Shown here piece after piece: positions 17,254 through 25,920 of a DNA stretch of 64,000 bases. Position 1 is the first letter of the stretch. Every line of letters starts with the position of its first letter. A program made the translations under genes and the position numbers. Origin of the DNA: Fibrobacter succinogenes (GTDB lineage Bacteria; Fibrobacterota; Fibrobacteria; Fibrobacterales; Fibrobacteraceae). The stretch covers positions 62,001 to 126,000 of the forward strand of contig CACWPM010000003.1 of NCBI GenBank assembly GCA_902762795.1. Direction: 5' to 3'. The notes below the pieces were generated by a model, which saw nothing but the letters and a program-made list of their open reading frames with translations, ran no database searches and had not been told where the DNA came from.

Positions 17254-17259
17254 AATATA
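17254..17259 (-). promoter_or_regulatory. Candidate -10 box for a leaderless SNF2 transcript
   Basis: TATATT on the minus strand ends exactly 7 nt before the ATG, so transcription would start at or next to the start codon. No Shine-Dalgarno is present. No clear -35 is seen. Confidence 0.4.
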
Positions 17260-17316
17260 GTAAAAAGTGCTCAAATGAACAAATGAACCGGGCGCAAGTA
17301 TTTGTATTATTACTGC

Positions 17317-17748
17317 ATGAAGTTCTTTTTTCCGTTGTTTGTTTTGCTCTTGACTGGCTGCGTATTGCCGAGTCACGTTATACGCGTCAACGAATCTTTA
17401 CCCAAAGATGCCCCCATCGAACAGCAATCGGTTGTTTCTTATTCTTACGCGACTTCGGATTCGTGCTTGGAAAAAGACTGCGGTAACGACATACCTGTAA
17501 TGAATCATACTACAATCCGTTATGATGGAACGCGGCGTCAGATCGAATTTAATCGAATGGGAAGGTTTCCGTGCGACCCAAAGTTGCCTGACGGCCCTCA
17601 ATCCGTCATTTGGTATAAGAACAACATTCCGTATAAAACTTTAAAGATGTTCTGTGAAGATGCTTCGCAAAAGTTCAAGGCAGTCCTTTACGAAGGCGAA
17701 AAACAAGTTCGTGAAATCCAAGTAGAAGGTGTGATTATTGATTTATGA
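17317..17748 (+). CDS. Small lipoprotein, first of a related pair
   Basis: A 143-residue predicted lipoprotein: MKFFFPLFVLLLTGC gives a short signal peptide with lipobox LTGC. ATG 17317 is preferred over the TTG at 17302 because the lipoprotein signal then starts normally; TATTAT (17305-17310) lies 6 nt upstream, as in other candidate leaderless genes here. The mature part contains NNIPYKTLKMFCEDASQKFKAVLYEG, which resembles NGVPYQTVNIEYATKGGYVLGVKAF in the next gene, so the two look like diverged duplicates. Its stop overlaps the next start. Function unknown. Confidence 0.75.
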   Translation: MKFFFPLFVLLLTGCVLPSHVIRVNESLPKDAPIEQQSVVSYSYATSDSCLEKDCGNDIPVMNHTTIRYDGTRRQIEFNRMGRFPCDPKLPDGPQSVIWYKNNIPYKTLKMFCEDASQKFKAVLYEGEKQVREIQVEGVIIDL

Positions 17749-18353
17749 TGAAATTTTTATGGTTCATTTTGATGATGGCACTTGTTGCTTGTGCCCCGAA
17801 GCGGGACTTTGATGCAGAATTAGATCGTGATCTTATTCATATCGAAAATTCGAGTGCTGTTCGTGTTCGTGGTGACCTCCCGGATGATATTTTGTTTGAA
17901 GAATTTCAAGCGGTCGTCTATCGCAGCGATTCCGTTAAAAAGCGGATTCCTTATAAATTAGATATAGGTTATGGACGGGGAAATGTCGGTACTTCAGAAT
18001 TCAAAGTTTTTGATATTGCCTTTGACGAAAATGATCAAGCCAATGAAATTGTTTTTTACAGGAATGGTGTTCCTTACCAAACTGTAAATATCGAATATGC
18101 AACGAAGGGTGGATATGTTCTTGGAGTTAAAGCTTTTTTGAATAAAGAAAAAGAACTGTGTGTCGCCAATCATTCAAATTATAATTCTAGCGAAAGATGG
18201 AACATCCACCTTCCTGGATCGCATCCTGATTTTTTGTTTTACTATCCAGTATATGCGAGCGATCCTGATTGTAAAAAAGTTCGCGATGAACATTCTGGCA
18301 TCTATTTGCAACGCCATTATAGCGATGTTATTCATGAAAAATACAACAAGTAA
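17745..18353 (+). CDS. Lipoprotein, second of a related pair
   Basis: A 202-residue predicted lipoprotein with signal MMKFLWFILMMALVAC (lipobox LVAC). The start overlaps the previous gene's stop by 4 nt (ATGA), typical of translational coupling. The segment EIVFYRNGVPYQTVNIEY matches IWYKNNIPYKTLKMF of the upstream protein, suggesting common ancestry and possibly a shared envelope complex. No enzymatic motif is seen. An A/T-rich spacer separates it from the LTA-synthase-like gene. Confidence 0.75.
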   Translation: MMKFLWFILMMALVACAPKRDFDAELDRDLIHIENSSAVRVRGDLPDDILFEEFQAVVYRSDSVKKRIPYKLDIGYGRGNVGTSEFKVFDIAFDENDQANEIVFYRNGVPYQTVNIEYATKGGYVLGVKAFLNKEKELCVANHSNYNSSERWNIHLPGSHPDFLFYYPVYASDPDCKKVRDEHSGIYLQRHYSDVIHEKYNK

Positions 18354-18436
18354 TCTTTTGAACTGCAAAAAAACGAATCGTCTGTAGTAAGCCGTTTGCT
18401 TGTTTTTTATATTTCATTCCGGTTGTCTATTTTTCT

Positions 18437-20386
18437 TTGGGTACGATTATCAAACAGTTTCTTAAAAATCCGTTTATATTGATTACGTTTGTTGCATTTG
18501 TGCTGCAAACGGCCATGCTTGTCTTGTTTTATGCTTTGCCGGATCCGCTAGGGCTTTCGATGTCCGAAATGTTTGCGGGCAAGACCATTTGGCAAATTTT
18601 CATGGCGTATGGCGCAATTCTCGTGATGTCTTCCATCTTCACGTTCTTGAAAAGCCCTCGGGCGCTTGCCGTTTTTTACGTCGTTTACTTTTTCTTCGCA
18701 ATTGCCGATTACGAAATTTTCCGTTTCAATCACCAGCGCCTTTCGTATTCGTTTATACGGACCTATTTCCATGTTTCGAATATTACGGATGCGACTACGG
18801 TCTCGACGCTCGGTGGCGATGGCGTAGGGACGGTTCTCTGGCTTGGGCTTGTGTTCCTGATTTTGGCGGGGGGCATTGCGTTTTGCATGACGTATTCCAT
18901 CCGCAGAAAACGCATGACGATGATGGATGTCGCCATTGCACAGAAGCCGAACAAGAAAATTGCTGTCACGATGCTTTCATCTGGTGCAATCCTTTCGTTG
19001 ATTCCCTTGCTTCTGTTCCTTGTGGGGGCCCGTGGCGTTACGACAGTTCCTATAATCAAAACGCAAATCGACTGGCGCTTTACGCTCGGAAAATACACGC
19101 TGACGGCACCGGTTTTGCATATCGCCGGACTTGAAACTTTTGAATTTATGCGTGACGGTTACGCCATTACCGATGAACTTGTTCATGACTTGGACGCTTT
19201 CTTGCCAGCCGATTTCGCAGGTGCTCGCTTGGACAAAAATTATCCGGGATACCGTAATGCTTCGCAGCATGAATACAAAGCGACGAGACCGTACAACATC
19301 GTCTTTATATTCGGTGAATCCTACAAAGGCCGCGTGCTGAACAAAATGCTCGAAGGCGATACGTCGATTGCGCCGCACTTGTGGAAAATGGCAAATGTGG
19401 GCGGACTTTGGTTCAAGAATGCGTTTAGCGGGAGCTACCCGACCGTTCGTGGCACGACCTCGACGTATCTCGGTTTCCCGTCGCACCCGAACCGAGACGT
19501 TCCCGCGTTTTATGCTTCGAACCATTTCAAGGGCTTCCAGGAATATCTGACAAATTATCACCGTGCGTACATGACGGTTTCAAATCCGGTTTTTGACCAT
19601 ACGTTGCCTTTCGTAGAACGCTTTTATGGCGACAACTGGCGTGTTATCGAAGACCCGAAAATTCCTGGAACGTCGGACAGCCTCGGGATGGACCTTGCAA
19701 TTGAAATGCTCAAGACGATGCCAACCGATAGCACTTGGTTCTTTGCTGCAAATACGATTGCGACGCACATTCCGTTTTACGGTTACCCGGACAGCTATGC
19801 GCCAAAGCCAGAAGATGCGATGGTGCGTTTCAAGAATGCACTTCGCTACACGGATGAGCAGATGGGACGCTTTTTCGAGGCGCTCTACGCAAGGCCCGAC
19901 TTTGACCGTACTGTTGTCGTAATTCTTGGGGATCATGATACTCCTGTCGATTCCATTGATTACAAAGTGCCGCAACCGCTTGGCGTTTCTGCAGCACAGA
20001 TTTTCATGGGCATATTCTCTGCGGATACGAATCTTTTCAAGGGCCTTGAAATCCGTGAAGATGTGGCGTCTCAGCTGGATATCGGCCCTACGATTTTCGA
20101 TTTGGCGCAAGTTCGAGCCCCGAACCATTTTTGGGGTTATGACTTGCTTTCCGAAAAACGCCCGGCAGAACAGCCTGCGCTATTTTACACGCAGAACGCC
20201 TATTATCTAGGTTTCCGCGATTCTGTGCTCACGGGCGGGCTCGAATCCGATGAAGTCTATAAGGGCAAGGGCGAAACGTATGAATCTGTTTCGGATTCCC
20301 TGTCGCTTTATTGGAAGTCGCGCGCCGTTGGGGCTAGCAAATTATTGCGTTCCCTCCTCCGCAACGACAACATGCAGCCCAATTAG
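18437..20386 (+). CDS. LTA synthase-like membrane sulfatase/phosphoethanolamine transferase family protein
   Basis: A 649-residue protein. The N-terminal third has about five membrane segments (for example FILITFVAFVLQTAMLVLF and GLVFLILAGGIAFCM). The C-terminal two thirds is an extracytoplasmic alkaline-phosphatase-fold domain: YNIVFIFGESYKGRV (~residue 290, metal-binding Glu), TVRGTTSTYLGFPS (~335, likely Thr nucleophile), TIATHIPF and VVILGDHDTP (~494, metal-binding Asp/His). The family transfers glycerol-phosphate or phosphoethanolamine groups to envelope glycans or lipids; Gram-negative members usually modify periplasmic glucans or lipid A. The substrate here is unknown. The start is TTG 18437 with no strong Shine-Dalgarno, so the start is uncertain. 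Confidence 0.83.
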   Translation: MGTIIKQFLKNPFILITFVAFVLQTAMLVLFYALPDPLGLSMSEMFAGKTIWQIFMAYGAILVMSSIFTFLKSPRALAVFYVVYFFFAIADYEIFRFNHQRLSYSFIRTYFHVSNITDATTVSTLGGDGVGTVLWLGLVFLILAGGIAFCMTYSIRRKRMTMMDVAIAQKPNKKIAVTMLSSGAILSLIPLLLFLVGARGVTTVPIIKTQIDWRFTLGKYTLTAPVLHIAGLETFEFMRDGYAITDELVHDLDAFLPADFAGARLDKNYPGYRNASQHEYKATRPYNIVFIFGESYKGRVLNKMLEGDTSIAPHLWKMANVGGLWFKNAFSGSYPTVRGTTSTYLGFPSHPNRDVPAFYASNHFKGFQEYLTNYHRAYMTVSNPVFDHTLPFVERFYGDNWRVIEDPKIPGTSDSLGMDLAIEMLKTMPTDSTWFFAANTIATHIPFYGYPDSYAPKPEDAMVRFKNALRYTDEQMGRFFEALYARPDFDRTVVVILGDHDTPVDSIDYKVPQPLGVSAAQIFMGIFSADTNLFKGLEIREDVASQLDIGPTIFDLAQVRAPNHFWGYDLLSEKRPAEQPALFYTQNAYYLGFRDSVLTGGLESDEVYKGKGETYESVSDSLSLYWKSRAVGASKLLRSLLRNDNMQPN

Positions 20387-20451
20387 TCGCAGTTTTTTGC
20401 CGTTCGTCGGTTTTTGCCGACGGTTCCATTTATGGATTGTGGGGATATTTT

Positions 20452-20457
20452 TATATT
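20452..20457 (+). promoter_or_regulatory. Candidate -10 box for a leaderless transporter transcript
   Basis: TATATT ends 7 nt before ATG 20465 with no Shine-Dalgarno between, the same geometry as upstream of the SNF2 gene. No clear -35. Confidence 0.4.
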
Positions 20458-20464
20458 TCTACGT

Positions 20465-23095
20465 ATGAATACGAAAAAATCGTTTGCAGAAAAATTTTCA
20501 CAGTGGTATATCCCGCTTATTTGTAAACACAAGTACAAGGCGCTTGTTTTCTATTTCCTCCTTGCGTTGCTCCTCGCGTTTCCGATTCTCGTGAAGCCGG
20601 GGTTAAAACTCGATGCCGACCTTTCGCACCTCTTGCCCGAAGATACGCCGAGCGTCAAGGCGCTTGAAGAATCGTACGAACGCTTTGGCAGTACCGACCG
20701 TTTCATGATTGCCATCCAGAGCGAAAGCGTTGAACTCGCAGCCGCTTTGCAGGATTCCATCAGCGATTATATTCATAAGAATTGGCAGGGCGATTTCGTC
20801 TCGACGCAGGTCGATAACGATAACCAGTTTTTCAAGGATAACGCACTTTTATACCTTCCGGTCAAGCATCTCGAAAAGATTCGCGATAATTTGGAAGATT
20901 TGCAGCTTGAAATTGGCCGCAAAAATGGCCCGCTCGTTGTCGATTTGTTGGGGGACGATTCCGGCAATTCTACGGATCCGGCAAACGGCGAAAAATCGTC
21001 GAAAACGGAACGCGTCTGGTTCGATGCCAATTTGCCAATGGAACTCGGGCTCCCCGAAGAAGCCGTGAGCGCATTCGATGCATTCTTTAAAAAAGATACC
21101 CCGGTCGATACCGTTAGCGGAAAGAAGGAATGGAATCCGAAAGCTTATCTGCCGGATAGCTTGAAAAACCGCCTGATTGGCAGCCCGGAACCTGATAGCA
21201 CGGGGAAAATTCTCTTTAACGCTGTCGTGAACGCGAAACTGATCAAACCCTCGACCGACTATGAATTTGTTACGAAAATTTTGGCAAAAACCGATGACCT
21301 ATTGAAATATTTCCGCAGCAAGAACTACCCGGTGCCCACCCGCTTTACCGTTGAAGGAACTTATGAAGGATTGAAAGAGGTGGATGAAGTCGCTAACGAC
21401 AGTATTTTCTCGTTCGGCATCAGCCTTGTGCTCATCTTCCTTTTGACGGCGTTCTTCTTCAGGAGCGTGAAAGGCCCGATTCTCGTGACCGGTTCCGTGC
21501 TTTACGCATGCCTCCCGACGCTTGCGTTTACGGCGCTGTTCTATGGCAAGCTGAACCCGTTTACGGTGTTTGTGGCATCGATTATTTTGGGTATCGGCAT
21601 TGACTATTCCATCCATATTTTGGGAAACGCACAAAAGTTGCTCTGCAAGTACGATTCGCTGGAGGCCGTGCTCGAAGAAACGCAACGCAAGATGCTCAAG
21701 CCGTTCATCTTGGCAAGCTTCACGACGATTGCCGCGTTCCTCACGCTCCTGGTCGCGCATTTCCGCGGATTCTATGAATTCGGGATTGTCGCCTCGATGG
21801 GTGTGCTCTTTAGCATGATGACATCGATTCTCGTGTTGCCGGTATTTGTCGCTTGCATGGGTGGCATCCCGCCTGCACCGCAAAAGTCGCTCTTGCCTGC
21901 GTCTTGGAGTGAACAGCGCATATTCAGTTTCTTCAAGCATGTGGCGCTTGTAGGTTTCGTTCTCGGGGCCGTTGCTTTGTGGTTTGCACCGCATGTCGAT
22001 TTTGAACATAACTTGAAAAATTTGCGCCGAGTCCATACGGACAAGGTTGTCCCCGCTGCCGAAAAGAAAATTTCCACCAAGGTGACGCGTGCGACAAACC
22101 GTGCGGTGACATCGACGCCAGCAGCAGTGATGGGTTCCAAGCCCGAGCAGCTTGATAAACTTTATGACACCTTGATGATCCGCCTCCACGACGAAAAGGA
22201 TACGCTTCTTGGAAGCTTCCTTACGCTCAAGAGTTTTGTGCCTCCCGCGGATTCGCAGGAAAAACGTCTGGAAGTCATCGAAGAAATTCGTGACTTGGTC
22301 GAGGCAAGAGTCTTTGACAAAGCCGAAGGCGAGGATTCGACAAATGTATCGAAACTTCGCAAACTTGCTCAAGTCGATAAACCTTTTACCGCCGAAGATG
22401 TCCCCGCTTGGACGCTTGACTTGCTCCGTGAAAAAGATGGCTCGTATGGCAAGATTGGCTTTATTTACGGCGACTTCCCGAGTTGGGATGCTCATGCGTT
22501 GCACCGCTTCCAGGAACGTTATGGCAATTGGAACTTTGATGGCGAACGCCTGCGCACGTTCTCTTCGCAGTTCATCCTTTCAGATGTGATTGAATCGGTG
22601 AAAGCGGATAGCTTTAACCTCGCATCGGTCATCGTGCTCGTGATATTCCTTACTTTGATTGTATCTTTCCGCAAGCCGTCGATGTTCTTGGCGGGTGGCG
22701 TCTCGTTTGGCATGGGCGCGCTTCTCACGCTTGGCCTTTTGGGGGCGTTGACGTATTTCTTTGAATTCGGAAAAATCAGCATTTACAACGTGATTGTTAT
22801 TCCGATGACTCTTGGTATTGGTATTGATGCAACGATCCACTTTATCACATCGTGGTCTTCGAAGTCTAACAAGGGTATGAATCTCCGTCAGCTCTTTGAT
22901 ACGACCGGTCGTAATGTGATGGCGAGTTCCACAACGACAATCGCAGGCTTTGTGGGCTTCTTGTTCACGACTCATCGTGGATTGCAGGGAATAGGGCATT
23001 TGGCTTGCATTGGAATCTTTATGTTCCTTGTGACTAGCGTTATTTTCTCGATGTACCTTTGCGGCTCTTGGCTCAAGAAAAGGGATGACGAATAA
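20465..23095 (+). CDS. RND-superfamily (MMPL/hopanoid-type) exporter
   Basis: An 876-residue transporter with two similar halves. Each has one membrane segment, a large periplasmic domain, then a block of five. The conserved TM4-like motifs are GIGIDYSIHILG (~residue 375) and GIGIDATIHFITSW (~785). The first periplasmic loop begins DADLSHLLPEDTPSVKALEE, typical of COG1033 exporters. It carries no adaptor-type features and is likely to move lipids or other hydrophobic compounds out of the inner membrane. ATG 20465 (MNTKKSF) is chosen over an upstream in-frame start because TATATT sits 7 nt before it. The aspartoacylase-like gene follows after 9 nt. Confidence 0.9.
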   Translation: MNTKKSFAEKFSQWYIPLICKHKYKALVFYFLLALLLAFPILVKPGLKLDADLSHLLPEDTPSVKALEESYERFGSTDRFMIAIQSESVELAAALQDSISDYIHKNWQGDFVSTQVDNDNQFFKDNALLYLPVKHLEKIRDNLEDLQLEIGRKNGPLVVDLLGDDSGNSTDPANGEKSSKTERVWFDANLPMELGLPEEAVSAFDAFFKKDTPVDTVSGKKEWNPKAYLPDSLKNRLIGSPEPDSTGKILFNAVVNAKLIKPSTDYEFVTKILAKTDDLLKYFRSKNYPVPTRFTVEGTYEGLKEVDEVANDSIFSFGISLVLIFLLTAFFFRSVKGPILVTGSVLYACLPTLAFTALFYGKLNPFTVFVASIILGIGIDYSIHILGNAQKLLCKYDSLEAVLEETQRKMLKPFILASFTTIAAFLTLLVAHFRGFYEFGIVASMGVLFSMMTSILVLPVFVACMGGIPPAPQKSLLPASWSEQRIFSFFKHVALVGFVLGAVALWFAPHVDFEHNLKNLRRVHTDKVVPAAEKKISTKVTRATNRAVTSTPAAVMGSKPEQLDKLYDTLMIRLHDEKDTLLGSFLTLKSFVPPADSQEKRLEVIEEIRDLVEARVFDKAEGEDSTNVSKLRKLAQVDKPFTAEDVPAWTLDLLREKDGSYGKIGFIYGDFPSWDAHALHRFQERYGNWNFDGERLRTFSSQFILSDVIESVKADSFNLASVIVLVIFLTLIVSFRKPSMFLAGGVSFGMGALLTLGLLGALTYFFEFGKISIYNVIVIPMTLGIGIDATIHFITSWSSKSNKGMNLRQLFDTTGRNVMASSTTTIAGFVGFLFTTHRGLQGIGHLACIGIFMFLVTSVIFSMYLCGSWLKKRDDE

Positions 23096-23104
23096 GGATG
23101 AATT

Positions 23105-24013
23105 ATGAGTAAAATCAACACAATTGTCGTTGCCGGTGGAACGCATGGCAACGAACGCACGGGCGTGAGCCTGGTCGAAAAGTGGAAGGCTCATCCTGAA
23201 TGTTATAATACGCTTTGTAAATCGGCGAAGGTTGATGTTGTGCTTGCGAATCCGGAGGCGGTTCGCCTCAATCGTCGTTACCGCGACCATGACTTGAATC
23301 GCGCGTTTTCGCAGACCTGCTTGGATATGTCTGTAGAACCTGTTCAGTACGAATTTCGCAGAGCACGTGAACTCAATAAGATTTATGGGCCCAAGGGCGA
23401 AAATACGCGCACCGACTTGATTTTGGACGTGCACAACACGGGTGCGAACATGGGCTATTGCCTAATCCTTTCGACCCGCGATCCGTTTACGATGAAGGCT
23501 TCGGCAGTGCTCATGCAAGAATTCGAAGACGCTTGGATTTACTACCAGCCCGAAGAACGCAGTGCTTCGCCGTATTTTGGAACAGTCGCGAAAGCGGATG
23601 TTTGCATTGAAATTGGTCCGCAACAGCACGGGACCTTGAATGCCGAAATTTTTGAACGCTCCGAAAAACTTGTAAAACGTTATCTGGAACTTGCCGATGA
23701 ATGGAACCGCGGTGAACTGCAAAAGCGCGAACCGGTTGAGGTTGAAGTTTATACGCAATTACGAGATTTGGGTTATCCCAAGCCGCAAGGTGGTGGCGCA
23801 ATACAAGCGATGATCCATCCGGAATTGGACGGTCACGATTACCGAGAACTCAAGAAGGGCGACAAGCTTTTCCGCACGTTCGATGGTAAGGACATCTTGT
23901 TCGAGGGCGAACCGGACGGGCGTAGCGTCTACCCGATTTTCATCAACGAACCCGCGTACTACGAAAAAGACATCGCCATGAGTCTCACCGTGAAAACCGT
24001 GGAAAAGTGGTAG
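23105..24013 (+). CDS. Aspartoacylase/succinylglutamate desuccinylase (AstE/AspA) family protein
   Basis: A 302-residue zinc-dependent amidohydrolase-like protein. GGTHGNERTG (residues ~11-20) provides the first His and the Glu of the zinc site; RRYRDHDLNRAF is the substrate-carboxylate Arg region, DVHNTGANMG (~110) holds the third ligand His, and EIGPQQHG carries the likely catalytic Glu. The size fits aspartoacylase rather than the longer AstE. It would deacylate an N-acyl amino acid such as N-acetylaspartate; the exact substrate cannot be read from sequence. It lies 9 nt after the RND exporter and may share its transcript. Confidence 0.85.
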   Translation: MSKINTIVVAGGTHGNERTGVSLVEKWKAHPECYNTLCKSAKVDVVLANPEAVRLNRRYRDHDLNRAFSQTCLDMSVEPVQYEFRRARELNKIYGPKGENTRTDLILDVHNTGANMGYCLILSTRDPFTMKASAVLMQEFEDAWIYYQPEERSASPYFGTVAKADVCIEIGPQQHGTLNAEIFERSEKLVKRYLELADEWNRGELQKREPVEVEVYTQLRDLGYPKPQGGGAIQAMIHPELDGHDYRELKKGDKLFRTFDGKDILFEGEPDGRSVYPIFINEPAYYEKDIAMSLTVKTVEKW

Positions 24014-24157
24014 TAAAGTAGTCGAAAGTAGACTGTAGGAAGAAAATGCTGCGGCGAGTTTGCTTTGTCGTCCACGCGTAGGCGGGGATCGCCTTTTTCC
24101 ACTGCACATTTCCCTCACGCGGAAAATATTATCTTTGATGTTCAAAGGAATGACTTT

Positions 24158-24820
24158 ATGATAGACTTCGATGAATCTAGTGTGCCGAGTGCTGATTTGA
24201 CTCAAGTGACGGGTGAAGAAAGCCTCAAGAACTTTATGGACATCGTCCAAGAACTCAAGGAAAAACCTTGGGATTCCCGCTTGAACGACATTCTCGATGC
24301 GTTCGAAGACTTCTTGACGATGCGTCCGGAACCGCCGCAGTCTTGGCAAGACAATTATGCCGCTAGTGGAAAGCAATTTGATTATTATCAGATTGTCTTG
24401 CCTGAAGATTTCCAGGACCCGTACGAAGACGATCTTGGAAACATCAACCGCTTGCGCGGAGAATTTGCGCGCGTGCCGAGTACGATGGCTTTGGAGCACG
24501 AACTCATCAGCCGTAATTACTTTATTTTTGAAAATGGTCATGCTGAACCGATTCCTGCTCCGCGCCCGATTCTGATGCTCGAAAGCAAGGACCGCGAAGA
24601 TGACGAAGAACCGCAGGAAGGCGACATCACGTGGGATTGCTGCATCTCGATTTTTGCGGATGGTAGTTATGTTGCTTACAACCTTGACCATGATGATGAC
24701 GAAGAGCTTGGCGAAGACTTCAAGGTCGTTTTTGAAAAGCACATCAAGACACTTTCAAAGTTGCAACTCGTGATTCCCGTGGAAGGCCGCGACTACGGCA
24801 TTCTCCGCAGCGACGCATAA
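24158..24820 (+). CDS. Acidic cytoplasmic protein of unknown function
   Basis: A 220-residue, strongly acidic protein (stretches such as DREDDEEPQEGD and DHDDDEELGED) without signal peptide or membrane segment. ATG 24158 (MIDFDESS) has AAAGGA at 24144-24149; a longer reading from 24065 lacks support. The middle contains FDYYQIVLPEDFQDPYEDDLGNI and the end a strand-rich segment VAYNLDHDDDEE...FKVVFEKHI. I do not recognise the family. The HAD gene begins 5 nt after the stop, so they probably form an operon. Confidence 0.75.
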   Translation: MIDFDESSVPSADLTQVTGEESLKNFMDIVQELKEKPWDSRLNDILDAFEDFLTMRPEPPQSWQDNYAASGKQFDYYQIVLPEDFQDPYEDDLGNINRLRGEFARVPSTMALEHELISRNYFIFENGHAEPIPAPRPILMLESKDREDDEEPQEGDITWDCCISIFADGSYVAYNLDHDDDEELGEDFKVVFEKHIKTLSKLQLVIPVEGRDYGILRSDA

Positions 24821-24825
24821 TCGCT

Positions 24826-25920
24826 ATGGATCTATTCGAAACAGAAATCTATCTCCGTTACAAGCAAATTATTCAGAATTCTGTTATCCTCGAAGCTTGT
24901 CATTCTCGACCGGAGGGAGGGAAACCATCATTTCTTGGATTGCACTTGCGTAGGGAATCCATTATTTCTCGCGATCGCATTAGGGAGGACTATCCCGAAC
25001 CTCGTCATGTTCACATGGTGGATTTGCTAGACCGTTATGACGCGTTTTGCTTTGACGGTTATGGCACGCTCTACAATCGCGGTAGTTTTGTTTACCCCGG
25101 TGCAATGGAATGGTTCAAGATGCTTCGCCATGCCGGCAAGCACCTCCGCTTGGTGACGAATGCCGCTTCGGATGTCGATGAAGTCTTGGCTCGCGATGCG
25201 GACAAACGCGGTTTCGATTTTTCGACTGAAGAAACGATTTCGTCGGGGAGCTTGTTGCGAGAACTCGTGGAACGCTTGCGTCGTGGTGAACGTGTAAAAG
25301 GGAATGTTGCGCTATGTAGGGCTGTCGCGAAACCGCTTGAATTGCGTGGTCACGGGCTTGAATTGCGCGAGGTCTATTACATCGGTCGCGACACGGGCAA
25401 GCATGTGCTTGAAGCTTGTGGAATCACAGCTGTTGCGATGGATGCGGAACCTGCCGAGCCGATTGTTGCTATTTCTTCAGCGAAAGATACGCCTGAAACG
25501 TATGCGCGTGCGGTCAAAATTTTGCAGAAACCGGGTGCAATTCTTCTCGTGCTCAATTCAGATGCTTGGGCTCCAAAAATTCCAGACGAAAATGGTGTGA
25601 CTGTTCGTGAACCGGTTTCAGGAGCTCTCTCAGAACGCTTGCGTTGTGCGTCGATGTGCGATGCGAATGGGGGAGAAGGCTGTGAAACTTATTACTTGGG
25701 CAAGCCGTTCCCCACAATTTGGGAAAAAGTAAAACGCTCGCTTCCGTCGGGCTCTCGCGTATTGATGATAGGCGATACGCTTGGAACAGACGTTTATGGC
25801 GCAAAAATTGCTGGATTTGATAGCGCTCTTGTTGTGGGGCGAAATGTGCCCGCTACGGACTTAGAAGCTGACGAAACAGCTCTTGGAATCCGCCCGGATT
25901 ATTATTTGTTTCCTGGTTGA
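24826..25920 (+). CDS. HAD-superfamily (subclass IIA-like) hydrolase with repeat insertion
   Basis: A 364-residue HAD-type protein. Motif I is FCFDGYGTLY (~residue 75): the nucleophile Asp is present but the second Asp of DxD is Tyr, so classical phosphatase acid/base chemistry may be changed. Motif II is LVTNAAS (~105), and motif IV is RVLMIGDTLGTDVYGAKIAGF near the C terminus, with a IIA-type cap between. Residues ~24-60 (from CHSRPEGG to REDYPEPR) are encoded by dispersed-repeat DNA and separate the N-terminal helix from VDLLDRYDAF. The last 68 nt overlap the end of the convergent FGE-like gene. Confidence 0.82.
   Translation: MDLFETEIYLRYKQIIQNSVILEACHSRPEGGKPSFLGLHLRRESIISRDRIREDYPEPRHVHMVDLLDRYDAFCFDGYGTLYNRGSFVYPGAMEWFKMLRHAGKHLRLVTNAASDVDEVLARDADKRGFDFSTEETISSGSLLRELVERLRRGERVKGNVALCRAVAKPLELRGHGLELREVYYIGRDTGKHVLEACGITAVAMDAEPAEPIVAISSAKDTPETYARAVKILQKPGAILLVLNSDAWAPKIPDENGVTVREPVSGALSERLRCASMCDANGGEGCETYYLGKPFPTIWEKVKRSLPSGSRVLMIGDTLGTDVYGAKIAGFDSALVVGRNVPATDLEADETALGIRPDYYLFPG
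24896..25005 (+). repeat. Dispersed repeat inserted in frame within the HAD gene
   Basis: It starts with GTCATTCTCGACCGGAGGGA, a form of the GTCATYCT-type repeat seen elsewhere in the window, and continues with GGATTGCACTTGCGTAGGGA. It adds about 36 codons near the N terminus, upstream of HAD motif I, without breaking the frame. Confidence 0.6.
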
